Source: an uncultured Oscillibacter sp. (GTDB taxonomy: Bacteria > Bacillota > Clostridia > Oscillospirales > Oscillospiraceae). From it: DNA of 45,596 bases. The notes below the pieces were generated by a model. That model made no database searches and was not told the origin of the DNA. It worked only from the letters and a program-made list of their open reading frames with translations. Made by a program: the position numbers and the translations under genes. Location: contig UQVS01000021.1 in assembly GCA_900544615.1 (NCBI GenBank), positions 1 to 45,596 on the forward strand, read 5' to 3'. Positions 32,955 to 42,097 of this stretch are shown piece after piece; the first letter of the stretch is position 1; each line of letters starts with the position of its first letter.

Positions 32955-34063
32955 ACCGGCTTCACGGAATCATTTTTGCTTACGATCAACGCACGGAGCT
33001 GCGGGAGCTGACAGAGCGCCGTACCGGGGCGTCCATGCCCTTCGGCGGCCGCTACCGGGCGGTGGATTTTGCCCTTTCCAACCTGCTGAACGCCGGTGTC
33101 ACGGATGTGGGGCTGGTGCTTCACGGCCGGTATCAGAGTATGCTGGATCATGTGGGCAGCGGCAAGGTGTGGGATATGTCCCGGAAGCGGGGCGGCCTGC
33201 ATCTCCTGCCTCCCTTCAACTACCTCCACGACTGGGGCGTGACCCCCTTCCGGGGCAAGATGGAAGCGCTGGCCGGCGTCCGGGACTATCTGGACGAGAT
33301 CCGGCAGGACTATGTGGTGCTGATGGAGGGGGATCTGGTGGCCAACCTTCCCCTGACGGATATTTTTGAGCATCATCTCCGCACCCACGCGGACATCACC
33401 GCCGTCTGCGGGGATGACAGCTTCGCCACGGAAAACGGAACCTACTTTGAAAAAGAGCCGGATGGCCGCATCCGGGAGGTGCTTATCAATATGCACCGTC
33501 CCCGCGGCTATCGGAGTCTGGACGTCTTTATCATGTCTACGGAGCTGCTGCGCTCGCTGGTGGACGAATGTCAGGCCAGAGATCAGTACAGCTTCCGGCG
33601 GGACGTATTGCAGGCCAAGCAGAACCTGCTGAACCTCCAGAGCTACACCTTCAGCGGCTTTGCCGCCCAGATCCGCTCCGTGCAGGAGTACTACGACCGC
33701 TCCATGCAGCTGCTGGACAGGGACATCCGGGCAGATCTCTTCATCCCGGAGCGGCCGGTTCGCGCCAAGGGGGCGGATAAGGCCTCCACCTACATCGGGC
33801 CGGACGGGGCCTGCCTGAACTCTCTGGTGGCCGAGGGCTGCCGCATTGAGGGCACGGTGGTCAACTCCATCCTCTTCCCCGGCGTCACCGTGGAAAAGGG
33901 GGCGGAGGTGCAGGGTTGCATTCTTTTCAAGGGCACTGCTATCCGGCGGGGCGCCCACGCGTCCCATATCATCACGGATAAGAATGTGGAGCTGCTGCCG
34001 GGCCGCACCATGATGGGCCACGCCAGCTACCCCATTGTCATCGCAAAGGGCAGTGTGATCTGA
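32951..34063 (+). CDS. glgD: glucose-1-phosphate adenylyltransferase, regulatory subunit
   Basis: 370 residues, homologous to GlgC but with the pyrophosphorylase loop degenerate (IIFAYDQRTELRELTERR instead of GGxGxRLxxLT). MPFGGRYRAVDFALSNLLNA and the C-terminal beta-helix are kept. In Firmicutes GlgD pairs with GlgC and raises or tunes its activity. The ATGA overlap with glgC favours equal amounts of both subunits. Confidence 0.93.
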   Translation: MNRLHGIIFAYDQRTELRELTERRTGASMPFGGRYRAVDFALSNLLNAGVTDVGLVLHGRYQSMLDHVGSGKVWDMSRKRGGLHLLPPFNYLHDWGVTPFRGKMEALAGVRDYLDEIRQDYVVLMEGDLVANLPLTDIFEHHLRTHADITAVCGDDSFATENGTYFEKEPDGRIREVLINMHRPRGYRSLDVFIMSTELLRSLVDECQARDQYSFRRDVLQAKQNLLNLQSYTFSGFAAQIRSVQEYYDRSMQLLDRDIRADLFIPERPVRAKGADKASTYIGPDGACLNSLVAEGCRIEGTVVNSILFPGVTVEKGAEVQGCILFKGTAIRRGAHASHIITDKNVELLPGRTMMGHASYPIVIAKGSVI

Positions 34064-34133
34064 GAAGCGCCGCATCCCGTTGAGATGCGGGAGCGTTCTT
34101 TCCGGATGTTCCGGCCACGAAAGGAGCAAACCC

Positions 34134-35804
34134 ATGAATGTTTTATACGCGGCCAGCGAGGCCGTTCCCTTCTGCAAAACCGGGGGGCTTGCCGATGTAG
34201 CAGGCTCTCTCCCCCCCGCTCTGGCGGAGCAGGGGGTACGCACGGCGGTGATCCTGCCTCTGTATCAGCGGGTCAAAGAGGCCTTTGGCGGGCAGCTGAC
34301 TTTCCGCTGCTTCGACTATGTGGATCTTGCGTGGCGGCACGCATACTGCGGCCTGTTTTCCATGGAAAAGGACGGCGTGACGTGGTATTTTCTGGATAAC
34401 GAGCAATACTTCCGCCGCCCTGATCTGTACGGCTATATGGACGACGGGGAGCGCTTCGGCTTTTTCTCCCGCGCCGTGGTGCGGATGCTGGAGCATCTGG
34501 ACTTCTGGCCGGACGTGATCCACTGCAACGACTGGCAGACCGCCCTGATCCCCATTTACCTGAAGGATGACGGCGTGCGGGAGGCGCGCTGCCGCTCCAT
34601 TCGGACGGTGCTGACCATCCATAACATCGAGTATCAGGGGCGCTACGGCGCGGAGTGTCTGGGGGATCTGTTCGGTCTGGATCAGGGCTGGGCAGATGAC
34701 GGCACGCTGATGATGGACGGGGATGTGAATCTTCTCAAAGGCGCGATTCTGTGCGCCGACGCGGTGAACGCCGTGTCCCCCACCTACGCGCAGGAGCTGA
34801 AAGATCCCTATTTTGCCCATCGGATGGAGAGCATCCTGACCCGGTGCGGCGGCAAGCTCACCGGCGTGCTCAACGGCATTGACATGAAGCTGTACGACCC
34901 GGCGGCAGACCCCCGCATTTCCGCCCGGTATTCCGCAAACGACCTTGCCGGCAAGGCCGCCTGCAAGGCGGCGCTGCAAAAGACGCTGGGACTGACCCCG
35001 GAGCCGGACACGCCTGTGATCGCCATGGTGAGCCGTCTGGTTTCCCACAAGGGGCTGGATCTTCTCCGGGAGGTCATGGGCAGCATCATGGAGCTGCCGG
35101 TGCAGTTTGTGGTGCTGGGCAGCGGCGACGCCGGGTATGAGGACTTCTTCCGCTGGTCGGCGGGGCAGTATCCCGGCCGCATGGCGGTGCGGATCGGGTA
35201 TGACGAGACGCTGTCCATGGCAATCTATGCCGGTGCGGACCTTTTCCTGATGCCCTCCCGCAGCGAGCCCTGCGGCCTGAGCCAGATGATCGCCATGCGC
35301 TACGGCACGGTTCCCATTGTCCGGGAAACCGGCGGTCTGAAGGACAGCGTCCATCCCTATGAGGCGTGGCGGGACACAGGCACAGGCTTCACCTTTGCCA
35401 ATTACTCCAGCGCCGATATGCTCCATGTGATCCGGGAGGCGGTCTCTCTCTATCGGGACGATCCCGCCGCCTTTGCCCGCCTGCGGCTGCGGGCCATGGA
35501 GCAGGATTTCAGCTGGGACCGCAGCGCGGGGGAATATCTGAAGATCTATGCCGCCGTCACTGGTCTTTCCCTTGAAAAGAAATCACAGCCTGCGGCTGCC
35601 GATACGACGGATGCTCCCACGGCCTCCGGGTCTGCGTCCGCTTCGGAAGCGGACGAAAAGCCGGTGCTGCCGGTGAAAAAAGCGGCAGCCGGAAAGTCCG
35701 CCGGAAAAGGCGCGAAAAAACCTGTTTCCGGGCAAAAATCCGCCGGAAAGACCGCGCCTGCCAAACCCAAGAAGAAAGGAACCGCCGGAAAGGCGGCAAA
35801 GTAA
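34134..35804 (+). CDS. glgA: glycogen synthase with a lysine/alanine-rich tail
   Basis: Extends glycogen from ADP-glucose (GT5 family, GT-B fold). Start ATG 34134 with AAAGGAG; an upstream in-frame ATG has none. 556 residues: KTGGLADVAGSLP ADP-glucose loop, HCNDWQTALIP, TIHNIEYQG, then the C-terminal half with VSRLVSHKGLDLL and MPSRSEPCGLSQMIAMRYG. The usual enzyme ends near residue 480. Here about 75 further residues follow: an Ala/Thr/Ser stretch and then repeated Lys-Lys/Ala-Gly-Lys units, like a histone H1 tail. glgD lies 70 bases upstream, with a 7-bp hairpin between (34070-34090). Confidence 0.94.
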   Translation: MNVLYAASEAVPFCKTGGLADVAGSLPPALAEQGVRTAVILPLYQRVKEAFGGQLTFRCFDYVDLAWRHAYCGLFSMEKDGVTWYFLDNEQYFRRPDLYGYMDDGERFGFFSRAVVRMLEHLDFWPDVIHCNDWQTALIPIYLKDDGVREARCRSIRTVLTIHNIEYQGRYGAECLGDLFGLDQGWADDGTLMMDGDVNLLKGAILCADAVNAVSPTYAQELKDPYFAHRMESILTRCGGKLTGVLNGIDMKLYDPAADPRISARYSANDLAGKAACKAALQKTLGLTPEPDTPVIAMVSRLVSHKGLDLLREVMGSIMELPVQFVVLGSGDAGYEDFFRWSAGQYPGRMAVRIGYDETLSMAIYAGADLFLMPSRSEPCGLSQMIAMRYGTVPIVRETGGLKDSVHPYEAWRDTGTGFTFANYSSADMLHVIREAVSLYRDDPAAFARLRLRAMEQDFSWDRSAGEYLKIYAAVTGLSLEKKSQPAAADTTDAPTASGSASASEADEKPVLPVKKAAAGKSAGKGAKKPVSGQKSAGKTAPAKPKKKGTAGKAAK

Positions 35805-35810
35805 ATTCCC

Positions 35811-38222
35811 ATGACTGTACCATTTACCACGCAATCGCTGCAAGACGCGCTGACCGCCAAGCTGGCTCTGAACTTCGGCACGGAGCCGGGGGAGGCCAGC
35901 GATCAGGAGATGCTGAAAGCCTGCGCTCTGGTGCTGCGGGATGTGATGGCCCTCCGGGGTGTCCAGACCGCCAAGGAGACGAAAATCGAGAAGAAAAAGC
36001 AGGTACACTACCTGTCTCTGGAGTTTCTCATGGGCCGCAGCCTCATGAAAAACGCCTACAATCTGGGAATCCTTCCCCAGCTGAAGGAGGCGCTGGGCAA
36101 TCTGGGCTTCCGGGCGGGCGACCTGTTTGAATTGGAGCCGGACGCAGGCCTTGGCAACGGCGGTCTGGGCCGTCTGGCCGCCTGCTATCTGGATTCCATG
36201 ACCACGCTGGATATTCCCGCCACCGGCTATTCCATCTGTTACGAGCTGGGAATTTTCAAGCAGAAGATCGTGGAGGGTCAGCAGGTGGAGCTGCCTGACG
36301 ACTGGAAGGGCGTCGGCTCCGCGTGGCTGCTGCCCAAGCCCGACGAGGCCCAGACCGTCCATTTCGGCGGCACCATCCGGCAGTTCTGGCATGACGGACA
36401 CCTGCACGTTGTCAACGAAAACGCCACCACAGTGCTGGCCGTTCCCTGCGATATGGTGGTGGCGGGCTATGGAACCGGCCATGTCAACACCCTGCGGCTG
36501 TGGGACGCCCGCTCCACCCGCCCGGTGGATATGGCTCTGTTCTCCCGCGGCGAATACCTGAAGGCCTCCGAGGACGAGGCCATGGCGGAGACCATCGCCA
36601 AGGTGCTCTACCCTGAGGATAATCACTATGAGGGCAAATCCCTGCGATTGAAGCAGCAGTACTTCTTTGTCTCCGCCACGGTGCAGTCCATCATCACAAA
36701 GCATCTGGAAACCTACGGCACCCTGAAAAATTTCCACGAAAAGAACGTGATCCAGATCAACGACACCCATCCAGCGCTGGTGATCCCGGAGCTGATGCGG
36801 ATCTTCATGGATGAGGCGGGGATGAACTGGGACGAGGCGTGGAACATCGCCTCCCACTCCGTAGCCTACACCAACCACACCGTCCTGGCGGAAGCGCTGG
36901 AGCGCTGGCCCCAGCAGCTGGTGGAATCCCTGCTGCCCCGCGTATGGCAGATCGTGCAGGAGATTGCCCACCGTTGGCAGGCCAAGGTGGAAAATTTCTA
37001 CCACGACCCGGCCAAAACGGAAAAAATGGCCATTCTCTGGGGCGGCGAGGTGCGGATGGCCAACCTCTGCATCGCAGGCTGCCTGTCCGTCAACGGCGTG
37101 TCCGGCCTGCATTCCGAAATTCTGAAAAAAGATGTGTTCAAAGACGCCTGCGCCATGGAGCCGTGGAAATTCACCAACGTCACCAACGGCATCGACCACC
37201 GCCGCTGGCTCAGCGAGATCAATCCCGGTCTGGACGCACTGGTGCGGGATCTCACCGGCGGAGACGACTATCTGCTCCATCCGCAGGCCCTGAAAAAGCT
37301 GGACGCCTACGGGGAGGATGCGTCCGTCCTCAAGCGTCTGGACGAGATCAAGTGGCAGAATAAGGTTGACTTTGCAGCCTATGCCCGGAAAGCGCAGGGG
37401 GTCACGCTGGATCCCAACGCCATTTTCGATGTGCAGGTGAAGCGGCTTCACGAATACAAGCGGCAGCTGCTGAACGTGCTGCACATTATCACCCTCTATC
37501 AGCAGCTACAGGATGACCCCAACGCCGTCACCCGGCCCCACACCTTCCTTTTCGGCGCCAAGGCCGCGCCGGGATACGCGGTGGCCAAGCGGATCATCCA
37601 TCTCATCAACTCTCTGGCGGACGACATCTCCCACGATCCCCGCTGCCGGGGCAAATTGCAGGTGGTGTTTCTGGAAAATTACCGGGTGTCTCTTGCCGAG
37701 CATCTGATGCCTGCCAGCGAGGTTTCCCAGCAGATCTCCACCGCCGGTAAGGAGGCCAGCGGCACAGGCAACATGAAGTTCATGATGAACGGCGCTCTGA
37801 CGGTCGGCACGCTGGACGGCGCCAATGTGGAGATGCACGATGTGCTGGGGGATGAAAATATGTTCCTCTTTGGCCTCCATGCTGATCAGGCCGCCAAGCT
37901 GCGGCAGGAGGGCTATGTCCCCCAGCGGTACGTCAGCCACGACCCCCAGCTGGAGCGGTGTCTGGACGCGCTGCGGAAGGGCTTCCGGGACGGCGTCAGC
38001 TATGAGGATCTCTACCAGCGGCTCGTCAGTCAGGACGAGTACCTCCTGCTGGCGGATTACCGGGCCTACTGCGACGCGGAGCGCCGCATGGCGGAAGCCT
38101 ATGAGAACCGGGAGGGCTGGAACCGCATGAGCCTCCGCAATATCGCCCGCAGCGGCATCTTCGCCGCCGACCGGGCCGTGGCGGAGTATGCCGACAACAT
38201 CTGGCACGTCCCCCATCGGTAA
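35811..38222 (+). CDS. glgP: glycogen phosphorylase
   Basis: Releases glucose 1-phosphate from glycogen ends, using pyridoxal phosphate. 803 residues, close to the usual length. Visible: LSLEFLMGRSL, GNGGLGRLAACYLDS, INDTHPALVIPELMRI, VKRLHEYKRQLLN, and the PLP lysine in EASGTGNMKFMMNGAL, then TVGTLDGANVEM. ATG 35811 is six bases past the glgA stop with no strong ribosome site, so it probably depends on coupling. Last gene of the operon. Confidence 0.95.
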   Translation: MTVPFTTQSLQDALTAKLALNFGTEPGEASDQEMLKACALVLRDVMALRGVQTAKETKIEKKKQVHYLSLEFLMGRSLMKNAYNLGILPQLKEALGNLGFRAGDLFELEPDAGLGNGGLGRLAACYLDSMTTLDIPATGYSICYELGIFKQKIVEGQQVELPDDWKGVGSAWLLPKPDEAQTVHFGGTIRQFWHDGHLHVVNENATTVLAVPCDMVVAGYGTGHVNTLRLWDARSTRPVDMALFSRGEYLKASEDEAMAETIAKVLYPEDNHYEGKSLRLKQQYFFVSATVQSIITKHLETYGTLKNFHEKNVIQINDTHPALVIPELMRIFMDEAGMNWDEAWNIASHSVAYTNHTVLAEALERWPQQLVESLLPRVWQIVQEIAHRWQAKVENFYHDPAKTEKMAILWGGEVRMANLCIAGCLSVNGVSGLHSEILKKDVFKDACAMEPWKFTNVTNGIDHRRWLSEINPGLDALVRDLTGGDDYLLHPQALKKLDAYGEDASVLKRLDEIKWQNKVDFAAYARKAQGVTLDPNAIFDVQVKRLHEYKRQLLNVLHIITLYQQLQDDPNAVTRPHTFLFGAKAAPGYAVAKRIIHLINSLADDISHDPRCRGKLQVVFLENYRVSLAEHLMPASEVSQQISTAGKEASGTGNMKFMMNGALTVGTLDGANVEMHDVLGDENMFLFGLHADQAAKLRQEGYVPQRYVSHDPQLERCLDALRKGFRDGVSYEDLYQRLVSQDEYLLLADYRAYCDAERRMAEAYENREGWNRMSLRNIARSGIFAADRAVAEYADNIWHVPHR

Positions 38223-38270
38223 CCCCCTGCATTTTCTGCCCCGAAAACCGGGGCGGCAGGGAAAAATTCC

Positions 38271-38299
38271 TTGCAATTCCCAAAAGCGCGTGGTATGAT
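38271..38299 (+). promoter_or_regulatory. promoter of the thiamine operon
   Basis: TTGCAA (38271-38276), 17 bp, TATGAT (38294-38299), immediately before the riboswitch. Confidence 0.75.
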
Positions 38300-38301
38300 G
38301 A

Positions 38302-38393
38302 CCTACGTCAACAGGGGGAGCTTGCTGCAAGCAGGCTGAGAGTGGGCTGCATCGCCCAGACCCGGAACCTGATTTGGATAATGCCAACGTAGG
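38302..38393 (+). promoter_or_regulatory. TPP riboswitch
   Basis: The thi-box is unmistakable: outer stem CCTACGT (38302-38308) with ACGTAGG (38387-38393), the pyrimidine-sensing CTGAGAGTGG, then ACCC, GAACCTGATTTGGATAATGC and the closing stem. It binds thiamine pyrophosphate and represses the salvage operon downstream. Confidence 0.96.
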
Positions 38394-38428
38394 GAGATAC
38401 CGTCGCTGACACGCTCGTTGAGATCGTA

Positions 38429-38466
38429 ATGCGGATATGTCTTTGCAGGCATATCCGCATTTTTCT
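38429..38466 (+). terminator. riboswitch-controlled terminator
   Basis: ATGCGGATATG (38429-38439) pairs with CATATCCGCAT (38450-38460), followed by TTTTTC. It lies 36 bases past the riboswitch and just before thiM, so TPP control is at transcription termination. Confidence 0.88.
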
Positions 38467-38483
38467 TTTGGAGGAGTGATTTT

Positions 38484-39305
38484 ATGCTGGGAAACTGTCT
38501 TGATCAGGTGCGGAAGTCCGCGCCGCTGGTCCACAACATCACCAATTATGTAACGGTGAACGACGTGGCCAACATCCTGCTGGCCTGCGGCGGAAGCCCG
38601 ATCATGTCCGATGAGCCGGAGGATGTGGAGGACATCACTTCCATTTGCGGCGGCCTGAACATCAACATCGGCACTCTGAATCAACGGAGCATTGAGGGAA
38701 TGCACCGGGCCGGCAGGAAGGCCGCAGAACTGGGACACACGATCCTGCTGGATCCTGTAGGCGCCGGCGCTTCCGCTCTGCGTACCCGCACCGCCGTGGA
38801 GCTGATGCATGAGATCCCCTTCACCGTTATCCGGGGCAACATCTCAGAGATCAAAACGCTGGCGCTGGGCAGCGGTACGACAAAGGGCGTGGATGCCGAC
38901 GTAGCCGACGCCGTGACAGAAGCCAATCTGGACGCAGCTGTTGCTTTTGTGAAGGACTTTGCGGCAAAAAGTCGTGCCATTGCGGCAATCACCGGCGCGA
39001 TCGATCTGGTCAGCGACGGCAGGCAGTGCTATATCATCCGCAACGGCCGCCCGGAAATGGGAAAGGTCACCGGCACCGGCTGCCAGCTTTCCGGCATGAT
39101 GACCGCTTTCGTGACGGCAAACCCGGAAAACCGGCTGGAAGCCGCAGCAGCCGCCGTGTGCGCCATGGGGCTGGCCGGGGAGATCGGCTGGAGCCGCATG
39201 GCGGCGGGGGACGGGAATTCCACCTACCGCAATCGGATCATCGACGCCATTTACAATATGGATGGCGAAATGCTGAATGGAGGAGCCAAGTATGAAGTGC
39301 GATAA
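38484..39305 (+). CDS. thiM: hydroxyethylthiazole kinase
   Basis: Phosphorylates the thiazole moiety (THZ) for thiamine salvage. 273 residues. PLVHNITNYVTVNDVANILL at the start, LDPVGAGAS, and the ribokinase-like nucleotide motif VTGTGCQLSGMMTAF are all standard. ATG follows GGAGGAG. First gene after the TPP riboswitch; it overlaps thiE by 14 bases. Confidence 0.95.
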   Translation: MLGNCLDQVRKSAPLVHNITNYVTVNDVANILLACGGSPIMSDEPEDVEDITSICGGLNINIGTLNQRSIEGMHRAGRKAAELGHTILLDPVGAGASALRTRTAVELMHEIPFTVIRGNISEIKTLALGSGTTKGVDADVADAVTEANLDAAVAFVKDFAAKSRAIAAITGAIDLVSDGRQCYIIRNGRPEMGKVTGTGCQLSGMMTAFVTANPENRLEAAAAAVCAMGLAGEIGWSRMAAGDGNSTYRNRIIDAIYNMDGEMLNGGAKYEVR

Positions 39306-39933
39306 AAAGGATCTGCTGCTGTACGCCGTCACCGACCGTCACTGGCTGGACGGCCGCAAGCTCATCGACGTGGTGCGGGAAAGCCTGGACGGCGGCGTGA
39401 CCATGCTCCAGCTGCGGGAAAAAGCGCTGGCGGAGGAAAAATTTCTGGAAGAAGCCAGAGAGCTTCAGGCACTGTGCCGGGAGCGGCACGTTCCCTTCAT
39501 TGTCAATGACAATGTGGATATCGCCAAGGCCATGGACGCCGACGGCGTTCATGTGGGACAGGACGATATGGAAGCGCTGGACGTCCGGGCCAAGCTGGGG
39601 CCGGACAAGATCATCGGCGTTTCCGCCCATACGGTGGAGGAAGCCCTGCTGGCAGAGAAGCACGGGGCGGACTATCTGGGCGTGGGCGCGGTGTTCCCCA
39701 CCAGCTCCAAGGACGATGTGGACGTACTGCCCTATGAGACGCTGAAGGCCATCTGCGAGGCGGTTTCCATCCCGGTAGTGGCCATCGGCGGCATTTCGCA
39801 GGAGAATGTCGCCAAGCTGGCAGGCAGCGGTATCTGCGGCGTAGCGGTCATCAGTGCCATTTACGCCGCTAAAAATATTCAGGCGGCCGCCGCCGACCTG
39901 AAAAGTGCCACATCGGAGATGCTGAAGGGATGA
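39292..39933 (+). CDS. thiE: thiamine-phosphate synthase
   Basis: Joins HMP pyrophosphate and thiazole phosphate to give thiamine phosphate. 213 residues, TIM barrel: LYAVTDRHWL, VTMLQLREKAL, VNDNVDIAKAMDADGVHVGQ, YLGVGAVFPTSSK and AIGGISQENV match TenI/ThiE. ATG 39292 has GGAGGAG; an earlier ATG lacks one. It overlaps thiM by 14 and the HAD gene by four bases. Confidence 0.94.
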   Translation: MKCDKKDLLLYAVTDRHWLDGRKLIDVVRESLDGGVTMLQLREKALAEEKFLEEARELQALCRERHVPFIVNDNVDIAKAMDADGVHVGQDDMEALDVRAKLGPDKIIGVSAHTVEEALLAEKHGADYLGVGAVFPTSSKDDVDVLPYETLKAICEAVSIPVVAIGGISQENVAKLAGSGICGVAVISAIYAAKNIQAAAADLKSATSEMLKG

Positions 39934-40589
39934 TCCGGGGCGCGATTTTTGATCTGGACGGGGTTTTGCTGGACTCCATGGGCATCTGGAACGATCTGGG
40001 CGCCCGGTATCTCCGGGGGCAGGGGATCACGCCGGAACCGGGGCTGAACGCCATCCTGTTCGCCATGAGCATGGAGCAGGGGGCGGCGTATCTGAAAGCC
40101 CACTATCCCCTGCCGCAAAGCGAGGCGGAGATCGGGGACGGCATCGCCCGGATGCTGGCGGACTACTATTTTTACGAAGTGCCGGCCAAGCCGGGGGCAG
40201 TTGCGCTGCTTGCGTTTCTGGCGGAGCGGAACATCCCCATGGCGGCGGCTACCTCCAGCCCCCGAACCCACGTGACGCAGGCACTGCGCCGGTTGGGGCT
40301 GCTGCCTTATCTGAAGGAGATTTTTACTACCGGCGAGGTGGGTGTCAGCAAGCATCAGCCGGACATCTACCATCTGGCGGCAGAACAGCTTGGCACCCGA
40401 CCGGCGGAAACGCTGGTCTTTGAGGATTCCCTCTACGCCCTGAAAACCGCCGCGGCGGCAGGCTACCGCACCGTGGGCGTGTTCGACGCCAGCGGGGAGG
40501 CCGATCAGGCCGGGCTGAGCGCGGCGGCGGACGCTTATCTCATGGATCTGACGGCCTTTCCCGGCTGCTGGGATCTTCTGAACAAATAA
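39930..40589 (+). CDS. HAD family hydrolase in the thiamine operon
   Basis: 219 residues, HAD subfamily IA: motif I DLDGVLLDS, motif II AATSSP, motif III Lys in VSKHQPDIY, motif IV FEDSLYA, with a helical cap (about 15-85). Such enzymes remove phosphate from small metabolites. Starting with ATGA overlap on thiE and placed before thiD, it probably acts on a thiamine intermediate, such as thiamine phosphate or HMP phosphate; substrate is inference from context. Confidence 0.87.
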   Translation: MIRGAIFDLDGVLLDSMGIWNDLGARYLRGQGITPEPGLNAILFAMSMEQGAAYLKAHYPLPQSEAEIGDGIARMLADYYFYEVPAKPGAVALLAFLAERNIPMAAATSSPRTHVTQALRRLGLLPYLKEIFTTGEVGVSKHQPDIYHLAAEQLGTRPAETLVFEDSLYALKTAAAAGYRTVGVFDASGEADQAGLSAAADAYLMDLTAFPGCWDLLNK

Positions 40590-40691
40590 AGGAACCGACA
40601 GGCTTTGGCCTGTGTTCAGGCGGCACATTGGGGGCACCACCTTGTATCGCCTTATAAAACTGTGCTGTAGAAAAAGAAAGGAAGTATTCAC

Positions 40692-41489
40692 ATGAAAACA
40701 GCATTGACCATTGCTGGAAGCGATTCCAGCGGAGGCGCCGGCATTCAGGCAGATCTGAAAACCATGACAGCCAATGGCGTATACGCCATGAGCGCCATCA
40801 CGGCTCTGACTGCCCAGAACACCACCGGCGTCACTGACATTTTAGAGTCCACCCCGCGCTTCCTGAGCGAGCAGCTGGACGCTATTTTCACCGACATCTT
40901 TCCCGATGCGGTGAAGATCGGCATGGTTTCCTCTGCGGAGCTGATCGCCGTGATCGCGGCAAAGCTCAAGGAGTATAAGGCGGAAAACATCGTGGTAGAC
41001 CCCGTGATGGTGGCCACCTCCGGGGCCAAGCTCCTGCGCTCTGACGCAGTGGAGGCTCTGTGCCGGGAACTGCTGCCGCTGGCAGCGGTGCTGACCCCCA
41101 ACATTCCCGAAGCGGAGATCCTCTCCGGCATGGCTATCACCGATGCCGCCGGCATGGAGGCCGCCGCCAGACTCATCAGTGAGAAGTACGGTTGCGCCGT
41201 GCTGTGCAAGGGCGGCCACAAGGTCAACGACGCCGACGATCTCCTCTGGCGGGAGGGCGCGGGCAAGTGGTTCCACGGCAAGCGCATCGACAATCCCAAT
41301 ACCCACGGCACCGGCTGCACCCTCTCCAGCGCCATCGCCTCCAATCTGGCCAAGGGCTATGATCTGGACGCCTCTGTGGAGCGGGCCAAGGCCTACATCT
41401 CCGGCGCACTGGCGGCTATGCTGGATCTGGGACACGGCTCCGGCCCCATGAACCATATGTTCGCGCTGAAAGGAGAGTTCACGGAATGA
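40692..41489 (+). CDS. thiD: hydroxymethylpyrimidine/phosphomethylpyrimidine kinase
   Basis: Phosphorylates HMP twice to HMP pyrophosphate. 265 residues: AGSDSSGGAGIQADLKTM, ALTAQNTTGV, VDPVMVATSG, LTPNIPEAEILSG and GTGCTLSSAIASNLAKG define ThiD. ATG 40692 follows AAAGGAAG. A gap of 102 bases separates it from the HAD gene and holds only a small hairpin (ACAGGC/GCCTGT). It overlaps thiT by four bases. Confidence 0.95.
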   Translation: MKTALTIAGSDSSGGAGIQADLKTMTANGVYAMSAITALTAQNTTGVTDILESTPRFLSEQLDAIFTDIFPDAVKIGMVSSAELIAVIAAKLKEYKAENIVVDPVMVATSGAKLLRSDAVEALCRELLPLAAVLTPNIPEAEILSGMAITDAAGMEAAARLISEKYGCAVLCKGGHKVNDADDLLWREGAGKWFHGKRIDNPNTHGTGCTLSSAIASNLAKGYDLDASVERAKAYISGALAAMLDLGHGSGPMNHMFALKGEFTE

Positions 41490-42097
41490 CCTCACCGATC
41501 CTTGTGGCTGTGTTTACCATTGTGTATCTGGCCGTAACGGTCTGGCTGTGCCGTGGGCTGAAGCTCAACGCCCGGAATCTGGCCATGGGCGGTCTGGCCT
41601 GCGCTCTGACGCTGATCCTCGGCTCCATCATGATCCCCCTGCCCACCGGCGCATCCATCACCTGCGGCTCATGGATCCCCCTGATGCTGCTGGCAGTGGT
41701 GTGCGACAAGCGGCTGGCCTTTGTCTCCGGCTGGGTGTGCGGTATTCTGGCTATGGTGCTGATCCCGGCGTGGCAGCCGGTTCACTGGGCGCAGATCTTT
41801 GTGGAGCATCTGATCTGCTTTTCCTGTCTGGGCTATACCGGCGCGTTCGGTACGGACAAGCGCTGGAAGATCCTCTGCGGCGGTGTTCTGGCGATTTTTA
41901 TCAAGTTCTGGGCGCACGTGTTCAGCGGCGTGATCTTTTTCTCCCAGAACGCGTGGGACGGCTGGGGGGCCTGGGGCTACAGTCTGACCTATCATCTCTC
42001 CAGCAAGATCCCGGAGGGCGTGCTTTCTCTGGCGATCCTGATGGTACTGCCTTTGAGTGCCCTGAAAAAAGCGGCAAAGGGGGCGGCACGGACATGA
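41486..42097 (+). CDS. thiT: thiamine ECF S component, ThiT-like
   Basis: 203 residues with six hydrophobic segments. LPTGASITCGSWIPLMLLAV early, FWAHVFSGVIFF and the Trp/Tyr-rich stretch WGAWGYSLTYHLSSKIPEG near the C-terminus resemble the thiamine-binding aromatic site of ThiT. It would borrow a shared ECF module for energy, and the only ECF genes in the window are at 4-7 kb. Coupled by ATGA overlaps on both sides. Confidence 0.82.
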   Translation: MTSPILVAVFTIVYLAVTVWLCRGLKLNARNLAMGGLACALTLILGSIMIPLPTGASITCGSWIPLMLLAVVCDKRLAFVSGWVCGILAMVLIPAWQPVHWAQIFVEHLICFSCLGYTGAFGTDKRWKILCGGVLAIFIKFWAHVFSGVIFFSQNAWDGWGAWGYSLTYHLSSKIPEGVLSLAILMVLPLSALKKAAKGAART

